Source: Oscillospiraceae bacterium (GTDB lineage Bacteria; Bacillota; Clostridia; Oscillospirales; Ruminococcaceae). Taken from it: a stretch of 64,000 nucleotides of DNA. Numbering within the stretch: the first letter of the stretch is position 1; each line of letters begins with the position of its first letter. Made by a program: the position numbers and the translations under genes. Below, one piece after another: positions 25,957 through 34,676 of the stretch. The notes beneath the pieces were generated by a model. The model worked only from the letters and a program-made list of their open reading frames with translations, searched no databases and was not told the DNA's origin. The stretch is taken from NCBI GenBank assembly GCA_016298065.1, contig JAEDDN010000003.1:124001-188000 (forward strand), in the 5' to 3' direction.

Positions 25957-27033
25957 ATGTTTGATAAACTTGAGTTAACCGAACAAAGATATGAAGAAAT
26001 AAATAAAAAGTTAATGGACCCTGAGGTTATTTCCGATAATAATATGTATCGTGATTTAATGAAGGAGTACAAAAACTTAACTCCTATCGTTGAGAAATAT
26101 AAGGAATATAAGACCGCAAAAACGGCGTTTGAAGAAGCAAAAACTATGCTTGAGGACGGCGGACTTGAAAAGGACTTTAAAGAAATCGTACAGGAAGAAT
26201 ACGACGAAAATAAAGAAAAGATGGCCTCGATAAGCGAGGAATTAAAGATATTACTGCTTCCGAGAGACCCTAATGATGACAAAAACGTAATCGTAGAAAT
26301 AAGAGGCGGAGCAGGCGGCGAGGAAGCGGCACTTTTTGCAAATTCGCTTTTTAGAATGTACAATATGTACGCCGAAGCAAGAGGCTGGAAGGCAGAGGTT
26401 ATCAATATGAACGCCACCGAGCTCGGAGGCATAAAGGAAGTAAGCTTCAGCATAGAGGGCGACGGAGCATATTCAAGGCTTAAATTTGAAAGCGGAGTAC
26501 ACAGAGTTCAGCGTGTGCCCGAAACCGAAACCTCGGGCAGAATCCATACCTCTACCGTAACAGTTGCAGTGCTTCCCGAAGTAGAGGACGTTGAGATTGA
26601 AATAAACCCTGCCGATTTACAGATAGATACCTTCCGTGCAAGCGGAGCAGGCGGTCAGCACATAAACAAAACCGAAAGTGCAATAAGAATTATCCATAAG
26701 CCTACGGGACTTGTGGTAGAATGTCAGGACGAGAGAAGCCAGTTTAAAAACAAGGATAAGGCTATGAAGGTTTTGCGCTCACGTCTTTTTGAAGCAGAAC
26801 AGCAAAAGCAAAATGCTCAAATAGCCTCAGAAAGAAAAGCACAGGTAGGTTCGGGCGACCGTTCCGAGCGTATAAGGACCTATAACTATCCTCAGGGCAG
26901 GCTCACCGACCACAGAATAGGACTTACACTTTATAAGCTCGAAGAGGTTTTAAACGGTTCTCTTGACGAGATAATAGACGCACTCATAACTGCCGATCAG
27001 GCGTTAAAGCTTGCAGCGACCGCAGACGAATAA
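25957..27033 (+). CDS. prfA: Peptide chain release factor 1
   Basis: Recognises UAA and UAG stop codons and triggers peptide release. 358 residues. The catalytic GGQ is in RASGAGGQHINKTESAIRI; VHRVQRVPETETSGRIHTST and RIRTYNYPQGRLTDHRIG are the other class I signatures. The ribosome site is AGAAGG. In many Firmicutes prfA is followed by prmC, the GGQ methyltransferase; here the next gene is the tsaC-coaE fusion and prmC is absent from the window. Confidence 0.96.
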   Translation: MFDKLELTEQRYEEINKKLMDPEVISDNNMYRDLMKEYKNLTPIVEKYKEYKTAKTAFEEAKTMLEDGGLEKDFKEIVQEEYDENKEKMASISEELKILLLPRDPNDDKNVIVEIRGGAGGEEAALFANSLFRMYNMYAEARGWKAEVINMNATELGGIKEVSFSIEGDGAYSRLKFESGVHRVQRVPETETSGRIHTSTVTVAVLPEVEDVEIEINPADLQIDTFRASGAGGQHINKTESAIRIIHKPTGLVVECQDERSQFKNKDKAMKVLRSRLFEAEQQKQNAQIASERKAQVGSGDRSERIRTYNYPQGRLTDHRIGLTLYKLEEVLNGSLDEIIDALITADQALKLAATADE

Positions 27034-27066
27034 AAATAACTTTTCCCGAATAGGATATGAGTTGAG

Positions 27067-28686
27067 ATGAAAGACACAAAAATTTTAACTCCCGAAAAGA
27101 AAAATATAGAGTACGCAAAGGACTTAATTTTGTCGGGCGAGGTTGTGGGAATCCCCACCGAAACGGTGTACGGGCTTGCGGCTAACGCCTTTGACGTTGA
27201 CGCTATAGAAAAGATTTTTAAAGCAAAGGGCAGACCTCAGGACAACCCCCTTATAGTTCATATCTGCGATATGGATATGCTAAAGGATATAACTTCAAAA
27301 GTTTCCGAAACAGCCTTAGCTTTAGGTAAGAAATTTTGGGGCGGACCTCTTACTATGGTACTCCCGAAAAGCGATAAAATCCCCAGATGCGTTACCGCAG
27401 GGCTTGATACGGTTGCAGTGCGTATGCCCTCGCACCCTGTTGCGATAGAGCTTATAAAAGCGTGTAAGGTACCGATTGCAGCACCCTCGGCTAACCTGTC
27501 AGGCAAGCCGAGCCCCACAACTGCAAAGCACGTTTATAACGATTTAAAAGGCAAAATAGACTGCATAATTGACGGCGGCGAATGTGAGGTCGGCGTAGAA
27601 TCTACCGTAATCGCAGTTTATAACGACAGCGTTGAGATTTTAAGACCGGGTAAAATTACCGTAGACGATTTGCTCGAAGTTGTAACGAGCGTTAAAATTG
27701 ACGACGGAGTATTCACAAAGATGACTACCGACGCAGTTGTATCGTCTCCGGGAATGAAGTATAAGCACTATTCGCCAAATGCAAAGGTTGTTATGGTTGA
27801 GGGCAGTATTTCTGATTTTTGCGACTATGTATTAAAAAACGCAGATGAAAAAACAGGTGTTTTGGTATTCGACGGCGAGGAATCGCTTTTTGACAAAGAG
27901 TGCATAACCTATGGTAAAGAAAACGACTCCTCAAATCAGGCAAGCCGTATTTTTGACGCTTTAAGAGAGATAGATAAAAGAAATTTAGATGTTGTTTACG
28001 CCAGAGCGCCTAAAAAAAGCGGCGTGGGTATGGCGGTATATAACAGGCTTTTAAGAGCTTGCGGATTTGAGGTTAAAAAGCTTACAAAAAAACCTTTAAT
28101 CGTAGGTCTTACAGGTCAAACAGGCGCAGGAAAATCCACGCTTTGTGATGTGTTAAGACAGTGCGGTGCGGCGATAATTGACTGCGATATTATCTCCAGA
28201 GAGGTTATTGCTCAAAAAGAAGTTTTAGATAAGCTAAAAACCTATTTCGGCGAGGAAATACTAAACGACAACAAAACGCTAAACCGCAAAAAACTTGCCG
28301 AGCGTGTATTTTCCGAAGAAGAAAACTTAATTTATCTAAACAGCGTTATGTATCCTAAAATACTTAATAAAATAAACCGTCAGATAGATGATTTAACCGA
28401 CAGCGGTTATAATATAATTATACTCGACGCTCCTACATTATTTGAAAGTGGCGCCGATACGCTTTGCGACAAAACGATAAGCGTAATATCGCCTGTAAAT
28501 TTAAGAGCAGAGCGTATAATAAAAAGGGATAATCTTACCGAAGCCGAGGCGACAAGGCGTATAAACGCTCAAAACGACGACGAATATTATTCCTCACGTT
28601 CCGATTATGTTATTGTAAACGACAAGGATCAAAATAACCTTATTTCAGAAGCTCAAAAAATCTTTAAAAGTCTAAGTGGCTTATAA
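27067..28686 (+). CDS. Fusion: threonylcarbamoyl-AMP synthase (TsaC/Sua5) with dephospho-CoA kinase (CoaE)
   Basis: 539 residues in one unbroken frame. Residues 1 to about 205 are a YrdC/Sua5 domain (GIPTETVYGLAANAF, KGRPQDNPLIVHI, APSANLSGKPSPTTA), making threonylcarbamoyl-AMP for the tRNA t6A modification. About 235-335 is the Sua5-type C-terminal domain (SSPGMKYKHYSPNA linker). From about 342 a CoaE domain begins: P-loop GLTGQTGAGKS at 347-357, then IIDCDIISREVI and IIILDAPTLFESG. CoaE phosphorylates dephospho-CoA, the last step of CoA synthesis. Codon use and phase give no sign of a sequencing join: there is a continuous linker (EVKKLTKKPLIVGLTG). Usually these are separate genes. Confidence 0.92.
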   Translation: MKDTKILTPEKKNIEYAKDLILSGEVVGIPTETVYGLAANAFDVDAIEKIFKAKGRPQDNPLIVHICDMDMLKDITSKVSETALALGKKFWGGPLTMVLPKSDKIPRCVTAGLDTVAVRMPSHPVAIELIKACKVPIAAPSANLSGKPSPTTAKHVYNDLKGKIDCIIDGGECEVGVESTVIAVYNDSVEILRPGKITVDDLLEVVTSVKIDDGVFTKMTTDAVVSSPGMKYKHYSPNAKVVMVEGSISDFCDYVLKNADEKTGVLVFDGEESLFDKECITYGKENDSSNQASRIFDALREIDKRNLDVVYARAPKKSGVGMAVYNRLLRACGFEVKKLTKKPLIVGLTGQTGAGKSTLCDVLRQCGAAIIDCDIISREVIAQKEVLDKLKTYFGEEILNDNKTLNRKKLAERVFSEEENLIYLNSVMYPKILNKINRQIDDLTDSGYNIIILDAPTLFESGADTLCDKTISVISPVNLRAERIIKRDNLTEAEATRRINAQNDDEYYSSRSDYVIVNDKDQNNLISEAQKIFKSLSGL

Positions 28687-28708
28687 CTTAAATTCGGAGT
28701 AGGTTTAT

Positions 28709-29275
28709 ATGGTTAAAAAGACAAAAAAGTCCGGTAAGCTTTTAAAGGCGGGTTTAGTGTTTATCATAGCCGTAACTGTTTTGGGGTTTGTTTTAAAGCT
28801 AAGCCTTGAGAAGATATATCCCACCGATTATTCAGAGTATGTACAGAAGTATTCGACACTCTACGGCGTTGACGAAAACCTTATATATGCGGTAATAAAA
28901 ACCGAGAGCGGCTTTAATAAAAACGCCCTTTCCGAAGACGACGCCAAGGGCTTAATGCAGATAACTCCCGATACGTTTAACTGGATTCATTCAAAGCTAA
29001 ACGACGGTGAGTTTACTCACGACGATATGTATAATCCCGAAATAAACATTCGTTACGGAGTATATCTTATAAGCTATCTTTTAGAGGAATTTGATAATAC
29101 ACAAACTGCGCTTGCGGCGTATCACGCAGGCAGAGGAGTTGTAAACAAGTGGGTTAAAAATCCCGATTATTCCTCAGACGGAAAAACCTTAGACACTATT
29201 CCGTATAAAGATACGGATCATTACGTTTATAAGGTCACAAGATATTATAATATTTACTTACGGCTTTATAAGTAA
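28709..29275 (+). CDS. Membrane-anchored lytic transglycosylase (SLT domain)
   Basis: 188 residues. A basic N-terminus and one membrane helix (KAGLVFIIAVTVLGFVLKL) anchor a soluble SLT (GH23) domain outside the cell. The catalytic Glu lies in IYAVIKTESGFNKNALS, followed by AKGLMQITPDTFNWI, the NIRYGVYLISYLLEEF helix and ALAAYHAGRGVVNKWV. It cleaves peptidoglycan glycan strands, forming anhydro-muramyl ends. It follows the tsaC-coaE fusion by 22 bases, the same order seen in other Clostridia (coaE then an SLT protein), so it is probably in the same operon. Confidence 0.92.
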   Translation: MVKKTKKSGKLLKAGLVFIIAVTVLGFVLKLSLEKIYPTDYSEYVQKYSTLYGVDENLIYAVIKTESGFNKNALSEDDAKGLMQITPDTFNWIHSKLNDGEFTHDDMYNPEINIRYGVYLISYLLEEFDNTQTALAAYHAGRGVVNKWVKNPDYSSDGKTLDTIPYKDTDHYVYKVTRYYNIYLRLYK

Positions 29276-29313
29276 TTTAAAAAAATACACAAAAAGAAAG
29301 AACGGAGATTATT

Positions 29314-30729
29314 ATGTCAGCAGAAAAAGAACAAAAATCCTTAGGTAATAAATTAAAAGAAGAACTTTTTTATACGCCCGATCATTTGGGAGAAGTGCTC
29401 TCTGATGATCAGATAAATTCGGCATTAAGCTTTAGCGACGGCTACAAAACCTTTTTGGACAGATGTAAAACCGAGCGTGAAGCGGTGGAGTATTCTATAG
29501 AGCTTGCGACTAAAAAGGGCTTTGAAGAGTTTAAAGCGGGCAAAAAGTATACACAAGGTCAAAAGGTTTATTACAATAACAGAGGTAAAGCCTTGATACT
29601 TGCGGTAATAGGTAACGAAGGACTTGAAAACGGCGTTAACATAAGCGCCGCGCATATAGATTCTCCGAGGCTTGATTTGAAGCCAAGACCGTTTTATGAG
29701 CAAAACGATTTTGCTATGCTAAAAACTCACTATTACGGCGGAATTAAAAAGTATCAGTGGACCGCAATACCGCTTGCACTTCACGGAGTTATCCTTAAAA
29801 AAGACGGCGACAAGATAAAGGTAAATATAGGCGAAGCAGATACCGACCCTGTATTTTGTATAAGCGATTTGCTTCCTCACCTTGCAGGAGATCAAATGAA
29901 ACGCACCTTAAACGAGGGTATAAAGGGAGAGGAATTAAACGTAATAATAGGCTCGCTTCCGTTTAAGGACGACAGCGCAAGCGAAAAGGTAAAGCTTAAT
30001 ATTTTAAAGCTTTTAAACGAAAAGTACGGCGTTACCGAAAAGGATTTTGTAACCGCAGAATTAGAGCTTGTACCTGCCTTTAAAGCAAAGGACTTAGGTT
30101 TTGATACGAGTATGGTAGGCGCCTACGGTCAGGACGACAGGGTTTGCGCTTATACTGCGCTTATGGCGGCACTTGAGTGTGAAAACCCCCAAAAAACTCT
30201 CCTTACGGTACTTACCGATAAAGAAGAAATCGGAAGCGAGGGCAACACGGGCTTAAAGTCAGCGTATCTTAAATATTTTATAGCAGATATTTCTCGTCCT
30301 TACGGCATATCCGAAAAAACCGTGCTCGCTAATTCAAGATGTCTGTCTGCCGATGTAAGCGCAGCGTTTGACCCAACCTTTTCAGACGCCTTTGAAAAAA
30401 ACAACGCCGCCTTTTTAAACTACGGCGTATGCCTTAATAAATATACCGGCTCAAGAGGTAAGGGCGGCACTTCAGACGCAAGCGCAGAATATGTAAACAG
30501 CGTAATAAGACTGTTTGACAAAAATAACGTAATCTGGCAGATGAACGAATTAGGTAAGGTAGACCAAGGCGGCGGCGGTACCGTTGCGGCATACATTGCA
30601 AATTTAGGCGTAGACGTTATAGATGTCGGAGTGCCTGTGCTTTCAATGCATTCACCGTTTGAGATAACCGCAAAGTTAGATATATATATGACCTACAAGG
30701 CATTTTGCGTTTTTGCAAACGATAAATAA
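29314..30729 (+). CDS. M18 family aminopeptidase
   Basis: 471 residues. Zinc metallopeptidase that trims N-terminal, often acidic, residues from peptides in the cytoplasm. Recognisable motifs: AAHIDSPRLDLKPRP (first metal His and Asp), GQDDRVCAYTAL, the catalytic acid pair in VLTDKEEIGSEGN, and near the end VPVLSMHSPFEI with the last metal His. The length matches the longer Clostridia-type M18 group. The ribosome site is ACGGAG. A terminator follows the stop. Confidence 0.93.
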   Translation: MSAEKEQKSLGNKLKEELFYTPDHLGEVLSDDQINSALSFSDGYKTFLDRCKTEREAVEYSIELATKKGFEEFKAGKKYTQGQKVYYNNRGKALILAVIGNEGLENGVNISAAHIDSPRLDLKPRPFYEQNDFAMLKTHYYGGIKKYQWTAIPLALHGVILKKDGDKIKVNIGEADTDPVFCISDLLPHLAGDQMKRTLNEGIKGEELNVIIGSLPFKDDSASEKVKLNILKLLNEKYGVTEKDFVTAELELVPAFKAKDLGFDTSMVGAYGQDDRVCAYTALMAALECENPQKTLLTVLTDKEEIGSEGNTGLKSAYLKYFIADISRPYGISEKTVLANSRCLSADVSAAFDPTFSDAFEKNNAAFLNYGVCLNKYTGSRGKGGTSDASAEYVNSVIRLFDKNNVIWQMNELGKVDQGGGGTVAAYIANLGVDVIDVGVPVLSMHSPFEITAKLDIYMTYKAFCVFANDK

Positions 30730-30734
30730 AAGCT

Positions 30735-30767
30735 AAACGTCACGGAAATTTTCCGTGACGTTTTTTT
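30735..30767 (+). terminator. Terminator after M18 aminopeptidase
   Basis: 14-bp stem starting AAACGTCACGGAAA, closed by a short loop and followed by T7. Confidence 0.88.
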
Positions 30768-30777
30768 GTGTAAAATA

Positions 30778-30805
30778 AACCCCCCGATTTTTAATCGGGG
30801 GTTTT
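30778..30805 (-). terminator. Terminator after prsA-like gene
   Basis: CCCCCGATT / AATCGGGGG (30781-30801) with a TTT loop, ten bases after the gene's stop on the minus strand. Confidence 0.65.
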
Positions 30806-30814
30806 AGCTTTTAA

Positions 30815-31831
30815 TTATTTAATGGTTTTGGGTGAGAATTTATCATAGTATTTTGAATATTCAATCTTAGCTGAGTCAATTTGCTCCTCAAGGAAAGCGG
30901 TAAATTCTTCAGAGCTTTCGGAGTCTTTTGCGTCTGCGATTAAATCTTCTGCGGTGGAAGCGACATCTTCATCTGTAAGCTCAACTCTCATTATAATGTG
31001 ATAGCCATAATCAGTAGGCACTATACCGCTTATTTCGCCTACACTGAGAGCTGTTGCAGCCTCATAAAATGCGTCTACCATATCGCCTTCGGTGAAGATA
31101 TATCCATCGGGATTAGACTCCATACCTGCGTCGGTGTTGTATTCACTTATTAAATCGTCAAAGGAAGCACCCTCGGCAATTTTATTGAGTACCTCGTTTG
31201 CAGTAGCCTCGTCCTCAACTAAAATGTGTTTAGCCTTTAGATAATTGTCGGCAACATCTTGTTTTTTAGCTTCTACTTCCTCGTCTTTGTATTCTACGGG
31301 ATATAAATGATGCTGTAAGTTTTCAGATAAATATTCTAACTTCAAAAGACGTTCATATAAGCCTTCTGTAAGATACATACTTTCAAGATATTCGTTGTAA
31401 GCGTCTTTGTCAAATTTGCCGTCCTCGTCGGAATACATTGTCTTAAACTGTTCCTTGTATGAATCTGCTTCAGCCTGCTGATCCTCGGTAAGAGTTATAC
31501 CGTATTCATCGCATAAAGCTTCGATAATAGCATAAGAAACAACATAGCTTTCGGTAGCTTCAAGAAGCTGAGAGGTTAACTCCTCGTCATCCCAAACGGT
31601 TTCGTCGCCGCCGTCATAGTTTGTTTTCATTGTCAGATAAAAATATCTGAATAAATCCATAGAAACCTTGTTTCCGTTTACGATTAAAGCGTAAGGAACA
31701 TTTATGGTTTTTCCGTCAACGGTGATTTGGTTTGCGGTGTCTGAGCCGGAATTTTTACCGCAGCCCGCAAATAAAGTAAGTGTGAGCGCCAATGCCAAAA
31801 CAAGACTAAGCGTTCTTTTTAAAATTTTCAT
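30815..31831 (-). CDS. PrsA-like peptidyl-prolyl isomerase lipoprotein
   Basis: Extracytoplasmic folding helper. The frame opens at 31876, but the ATG at 31831 has GGAG upstream and starts a classical lipoprotein signal, MKILKRTLSLVLALALTLTL then the lipobox FAGC; mature N-terminus is Cys. 338 residues. A SurA/PrsA-like N-terminal chaperone part precedes a parvulin domain (YLKAKHILVEDEATANEVLNKI... VGEISGIVPTDYGYHIIMRVE). The C-terminal tail is acidic and helical. Convergent with the aminopeptidase gene, with back-to-back terminators between them. Confidence 0.92.
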   Translation of the reverse strand: MKILKRTLSLVLALALTLTLFAGCGKNSGSDTANQITVDGKTINVPYALIVNGNKVSMDLFRYFYLTMKTNYDGGDETVWDDEELTSQLLEATESYVVSYAIIEALCDEYGITLTEDQQAEADSYKEQFKTMYSDEDGKFDKDAYNEYLESMYLTEGLYERLLKLEYLSENLQHHLYPVEYKDEEVEAKKQDVADNYLKAKHILVEDEATANEVLNKIAEGASFDDLISEYNTDAGMESNPDGYIFTEGDMVDAFYEAATALSVGEISGIVPTDYGYHIIMRVELTDEDVASTAEDLIADAKDSESSEEFTAFLEEQIDSAKIEYSKYYDKFSPKTIK

Positions 31832-31969
31832 AACAATCTCCATTCTGCAATTTTTAAGGTACACATAGTTTACCACATAAATATGTTTTTGTGGTTAAAA
31901 ATAAAAAATCCTTTAAGCATTATTATATATCATAAAACAAAAATATACAACATAAAAAAGCGTGGCGTG

Positions 31970-32551
31970 TTATTTTTTTGATGTTTTATTTCTTTTCTTT
32001 CTTACGGAAAAGCCGAAGCTTCCCACTCTCTTACCAAGGGTAAAGTATTCTCCGTGGGCATAAGCCAAAAGACCTGCTTTACTTAGGTTAAGCTTTCCGT
32101 TTTCGTTTATGTATTTTTTATCCACATTTACGGCGAGGATATCGGCTAAAAACATATCGTGCGAGCCTAAAGGGATTATATCCGTTACCTTACATTCCAA
32201 GCTGACGGGGCACTCTTTAATCATAGGCGCCGAAATTTGTGTTGCAGGCTCTGCGGTGAGATGTAAGGCTTTAAATTTATCTATATCCTTGCCCGAACGC
32301 ACCCCTGCAAAGTCGCAGGTTCTCACAAGCTGTGACGGCGTCAGATTTATTACAAATTCCCCTGACTTTTTAATGAGATTATAGGAATATCTTGACGGTC
32401 TTACGGAAATATAGGTTTTAGGCGGATTTGTACAGGTTATACCTGTCCACGCAACAGTGAGAACATTAGCTTTTTTAAGGCTTCCGCACGACACCATAAC
32501 AGGCGCAACAGGCGCTATAAGCGCACCGCCCCTCCAACATTCTTTAGCCAA
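31970..32551 (-). CDS. Flavin reductase-like, FMN-binding split-barrel protein
   Basis: 193 residues. The conserved opening ALIAPVAPVMVSCGSLKKANVLTVAWTGITCTNPP and the following SVRPSRYSYNLIKKSGEFVINL, RTCDFAGVRSGKDIDKF match the flavin reductase-like domain family, which binds FMN. Substrates vary (flavins, thiol-type electron donors), so the specific role is open; anaerobes often carry several copies. The ribosome site is AAAAGGAG on the minus strand. It stands alone between prsA-like and the leu operon promoter, which fires the other way. Confidence 0.88.
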   Translation of the reverse strand: MAKECWRGGALIAPVAPVMVSCGSLKKANVLTVAWTGITCTNPPKTYISVRPSRYSYNLIKKSGEFVINLTPSQLVRTCDFAGVRSGKDIDKFKALHLTAEPATQISAPMIKECPVSLECKVTDIIPLGSHDMFLADILAVNVDKKYINENGKLNLSKAGLLAYAHGEYFTLGKRVGSFGFSVRKKRNKTSKK

Positions 32552-32634
32552 AAAACATTTCTCCTTTTTTAAAAATATACCTTAGTAAGCATATCATATA
32601 TTTTTAAAGACCGCAATTTTTTTAAAAAATATTC

Positions 32635-32663
32635 TTGACAAAATAAAATCTCGGGCTTATAAT
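32635..32663 (+). promoter_or_regulatory. Consensus promoter of the leu operon leader
   Basis: TTGACA (32635-32640), exactly 17 bases, TATAAT (32658-32663). A perfect vegetative promoter. Confidence 0.9.
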
Positions 32664-32669
32664 AGCTTT

Positions 32670-32960
32670 ACAACATAAATCAAATGCGATGATTAGGGAA
32701 TAAAAAATAATAAAGCTTTCAAAGAGAGCTGTCGGTTGGTGTAAGACAGTAAGGCTTATTATAATAACTCCCCCTATAGCAGTAGGCCTAAAGCTTTTAA
32801 AGCAATTAAGTCTTATCGGGCGAGCCTTGCCGTTATCAAGGGCAGATATTATTGTTGATATCGTTGAGTGAGCGTTTTATACGCTAATTAGAGTGGTAAC
32901 GCGGAAGTAATTTATTGCCTTCGTCTCTTTGTCTTTGGACTTTGAGACGGAGGTTTTTTT
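32670..32960 (+). promoter_or_regulatory. T-box leader, leucine specific, before leuA
   Basis: Leader of about 290 nt. Stem I landmarks: GATGATTAGGGAA, AGAGAGCTG and CGGTTGGTGTAAGACAG. The likely specifier is CTC (Leu) in ATAACTCCCCC, read by tRNA-Leu(GAG). The antiterminator T-box AGAGTGGTAACGCGG is at 32890-32904; its TGGT bulge predicts a discriminator A, which tRNA-Leu has. The terminator is CCTTCGTCTC / GAGACGGAGG (32918-32953) followed by T7. Uncharged tRNA-Leu would stabilise the antiterminator and switch on leuACDB. Specifier assignment is by position and by the downstream genes. Confidence 0.93.
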
Positions 32961-32991
32961 AATTTATAAAGAAGATTGAGGAAGGATTTTT

Positions 32992-34647
32992 ATGAGAAAT
33001 TTTACTAAGTATCAAAAGAGTTATTTTTTACCTCCCGAACAGTGTACAAGCTGGATGCAAAAGGACTATATAAGTTCTGCGCCCATTTGGTGCAGTGTGG
33101 ATTTGCGAGACGGAAACCAGTCGCTTATTGTTCCGATGAGCCTTGAGGAAAAGGTGGAGTTTTTTAAACTGCTTGTAAAGCTTGGCTTTAAGGAAATCGA
33201 AGTCGGCTTTCCCGCCGCCTCGGATACCGAATATGAATTTTTAAGAACGCTTATAGAGAAAGACTTAATCCCCGACGACGTAACAATTCAGGTTTTAACC
33301 CAGTCCAGAGAGCATATTATAAAAAAGACCTTTGAAGCGCTGAAGGGTGTTAAGCATGCGATAGTGCATCTTTATAACTCAACCTCAGTAGCACAGCGTG
33401 AGCAGGTATTTAAAAAGTCTAAAAAAGAAATAATAGATATAGCCGTGTCGGGTGCAAAGCTTATAGAGGAATATGCAAAGCACGCAGACGGTGAGCTTAG
33501 ATTCGAGTATTCGCCCGAAAGCTTTACAGGTACCGAAATGGAATTTGCCTTAGAAATTTGCAACGAAGTTTTGGATATTTTTAAGCCGACTGATAAAAAG
33601 CCTGTTATAATAAACTTGCCTGTCACCGTGTCGGTATCAATGCCGCACGTTTACGCTTCACAGGTAGAGTATATCTCTAAAAACTTAAAGTACAGAGATA
33701 ACGTCATACTCTCGATACATACCCATAACGACAGAGGTTGCGCCGTAGCAGATACAGAGCTTGCTTTGTTGGCAGGCGGTCAAAGGGTAGAGGGCACGCT
33801 TTTCGGAAACGGCGAACGCACCGGCAACGTAGATATAGTTACCGTGGCGCTTAATATGTTCTCTCAGGGCGTTGATCCTAAGCTTAATTTTGAGAATATT
33901 CCTCAAACGGTTGAATTTTATGAAAATGTTACGGGTATGAAGGTATACGAGCGCCAGCCATATTCGGGTAAACTTGTGTTTGCGGCATTTTCGGGTTCTC
34001 ACCAAGACGCAATCGCTAAGGGAATGAAACACCGTGAAGAAACTTCCGATAATAAGTGGACAGTGCCGTATCTGCCGATTGACCCAAAGGATATAGGCAG
34101 AGAATACGAGGGCGACGTTATCCGCATAAACTCTCAGTCGGGCAAGGGCGGTATAGGCTATTTGATGGAGACGAGATTCGGCTACAATATGCCTGCTAAG
34201 ATGCGTGAAAACTTCGGATATATAGTAAAAGGCATATCGGACAGAGAGCATAGGGAACTAATGCCGGACGAAATTTATGATATTTTCCAAAAAACCTATG
34301 TAAATATAGGTGACAAAATTAAACTTATAGATTATCATTTTACCAGAGGGGAAAATATTTCGGTTATCGTAACCGTTGAGGCAAACGGAAAGACGGTAGA
34401 CATAAAAGGTACCGGTAACGGACGTCTTAACGCAGTAAGTAATGCCGTAAAAGAATTTCTTAACATAAACTACACCATTGTAAGTTATACCGAGCACGCT
34501 TTAAGCGAACACTCCACCTCACAGGCTATAGCTTATGTAGGGCTCAAAATTTACGATGAGGTTATCTGGGGAGCAGGTATAAACGACGATATTATCGCCG
34601 CTTCAATTATGGCGCTTATCAGTGCAATAAACAGAAAGCAACCTTGA
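32992..34647 (+). CDS. leuA: 2-isopropylmalate synthase
   Basis: Condenses acetyl-CoA with 2-ketoisovalerate, the committed step to leucine. 551 residues; the opening PIWCSVDLRDGNQSLIVPMS belongs to the LeuA type 2 group (also in actinobacteria), with GFKEIEVGFPAAS, the metal-binding SIHTHNDRGCAVADTELALLAG and GTLFGNGERTGNVD. A C-terminal regulatory LeuA dimer domain (about 430-551) is present. AGGAAGG precedes the ATG. First gene of leuACDB; controlled by the T-box upstream. Confidence 0.95.
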   Translation: MRNFTKYQKSYFLPPEQCTSWMQKDYISSAPIWCSVDLRDGNQSLIVPMSLEEKVEFFKLLVKLGFKEIEVGFPAASDTEYEFLRTLIEKDLIPDDVTIQVLTQSREHIIKKTFEALKGVKHAIVHLYNSTSVAQREQVFKKSKKEIIDIAVSGAKLIEEYAKHADGELRFEYSPESFTGTEMEFALEICNEVLDIFKPTDKKPVIINLPVTVSVSMPHVYASQVEYISKNLKYRDNVILSIHTHNDRGCAVADTELALLAGGQRVEGTLFGNGERTGNVDIVTVALNMFSQGVDPKLNFENIPQTVEFYENVTGMKVYERQPYSGKLVFAAFSGSHQDAIAKGMKHREETSDNKWTVPYLPIDPKDIGREYEGDVIRINSQSGKGGIGYLMETRFGYNMPAKMRENFGYIVKGISDREHRELMPDEIYDIFQKTYVNIGDKIKLIDYHFTRGENISVIVTVEANGKTVDIKGTGNGRLNAVSNAVKEFLNINYTIVSYTEHALSEHSTSQAIAYVGLKIYDEVIWGAGINDDIIAASIMALISAINRKQP

Positions 34648-34676
34648 ATTTTAAAATTGTGAACGGAGGCATAAAT

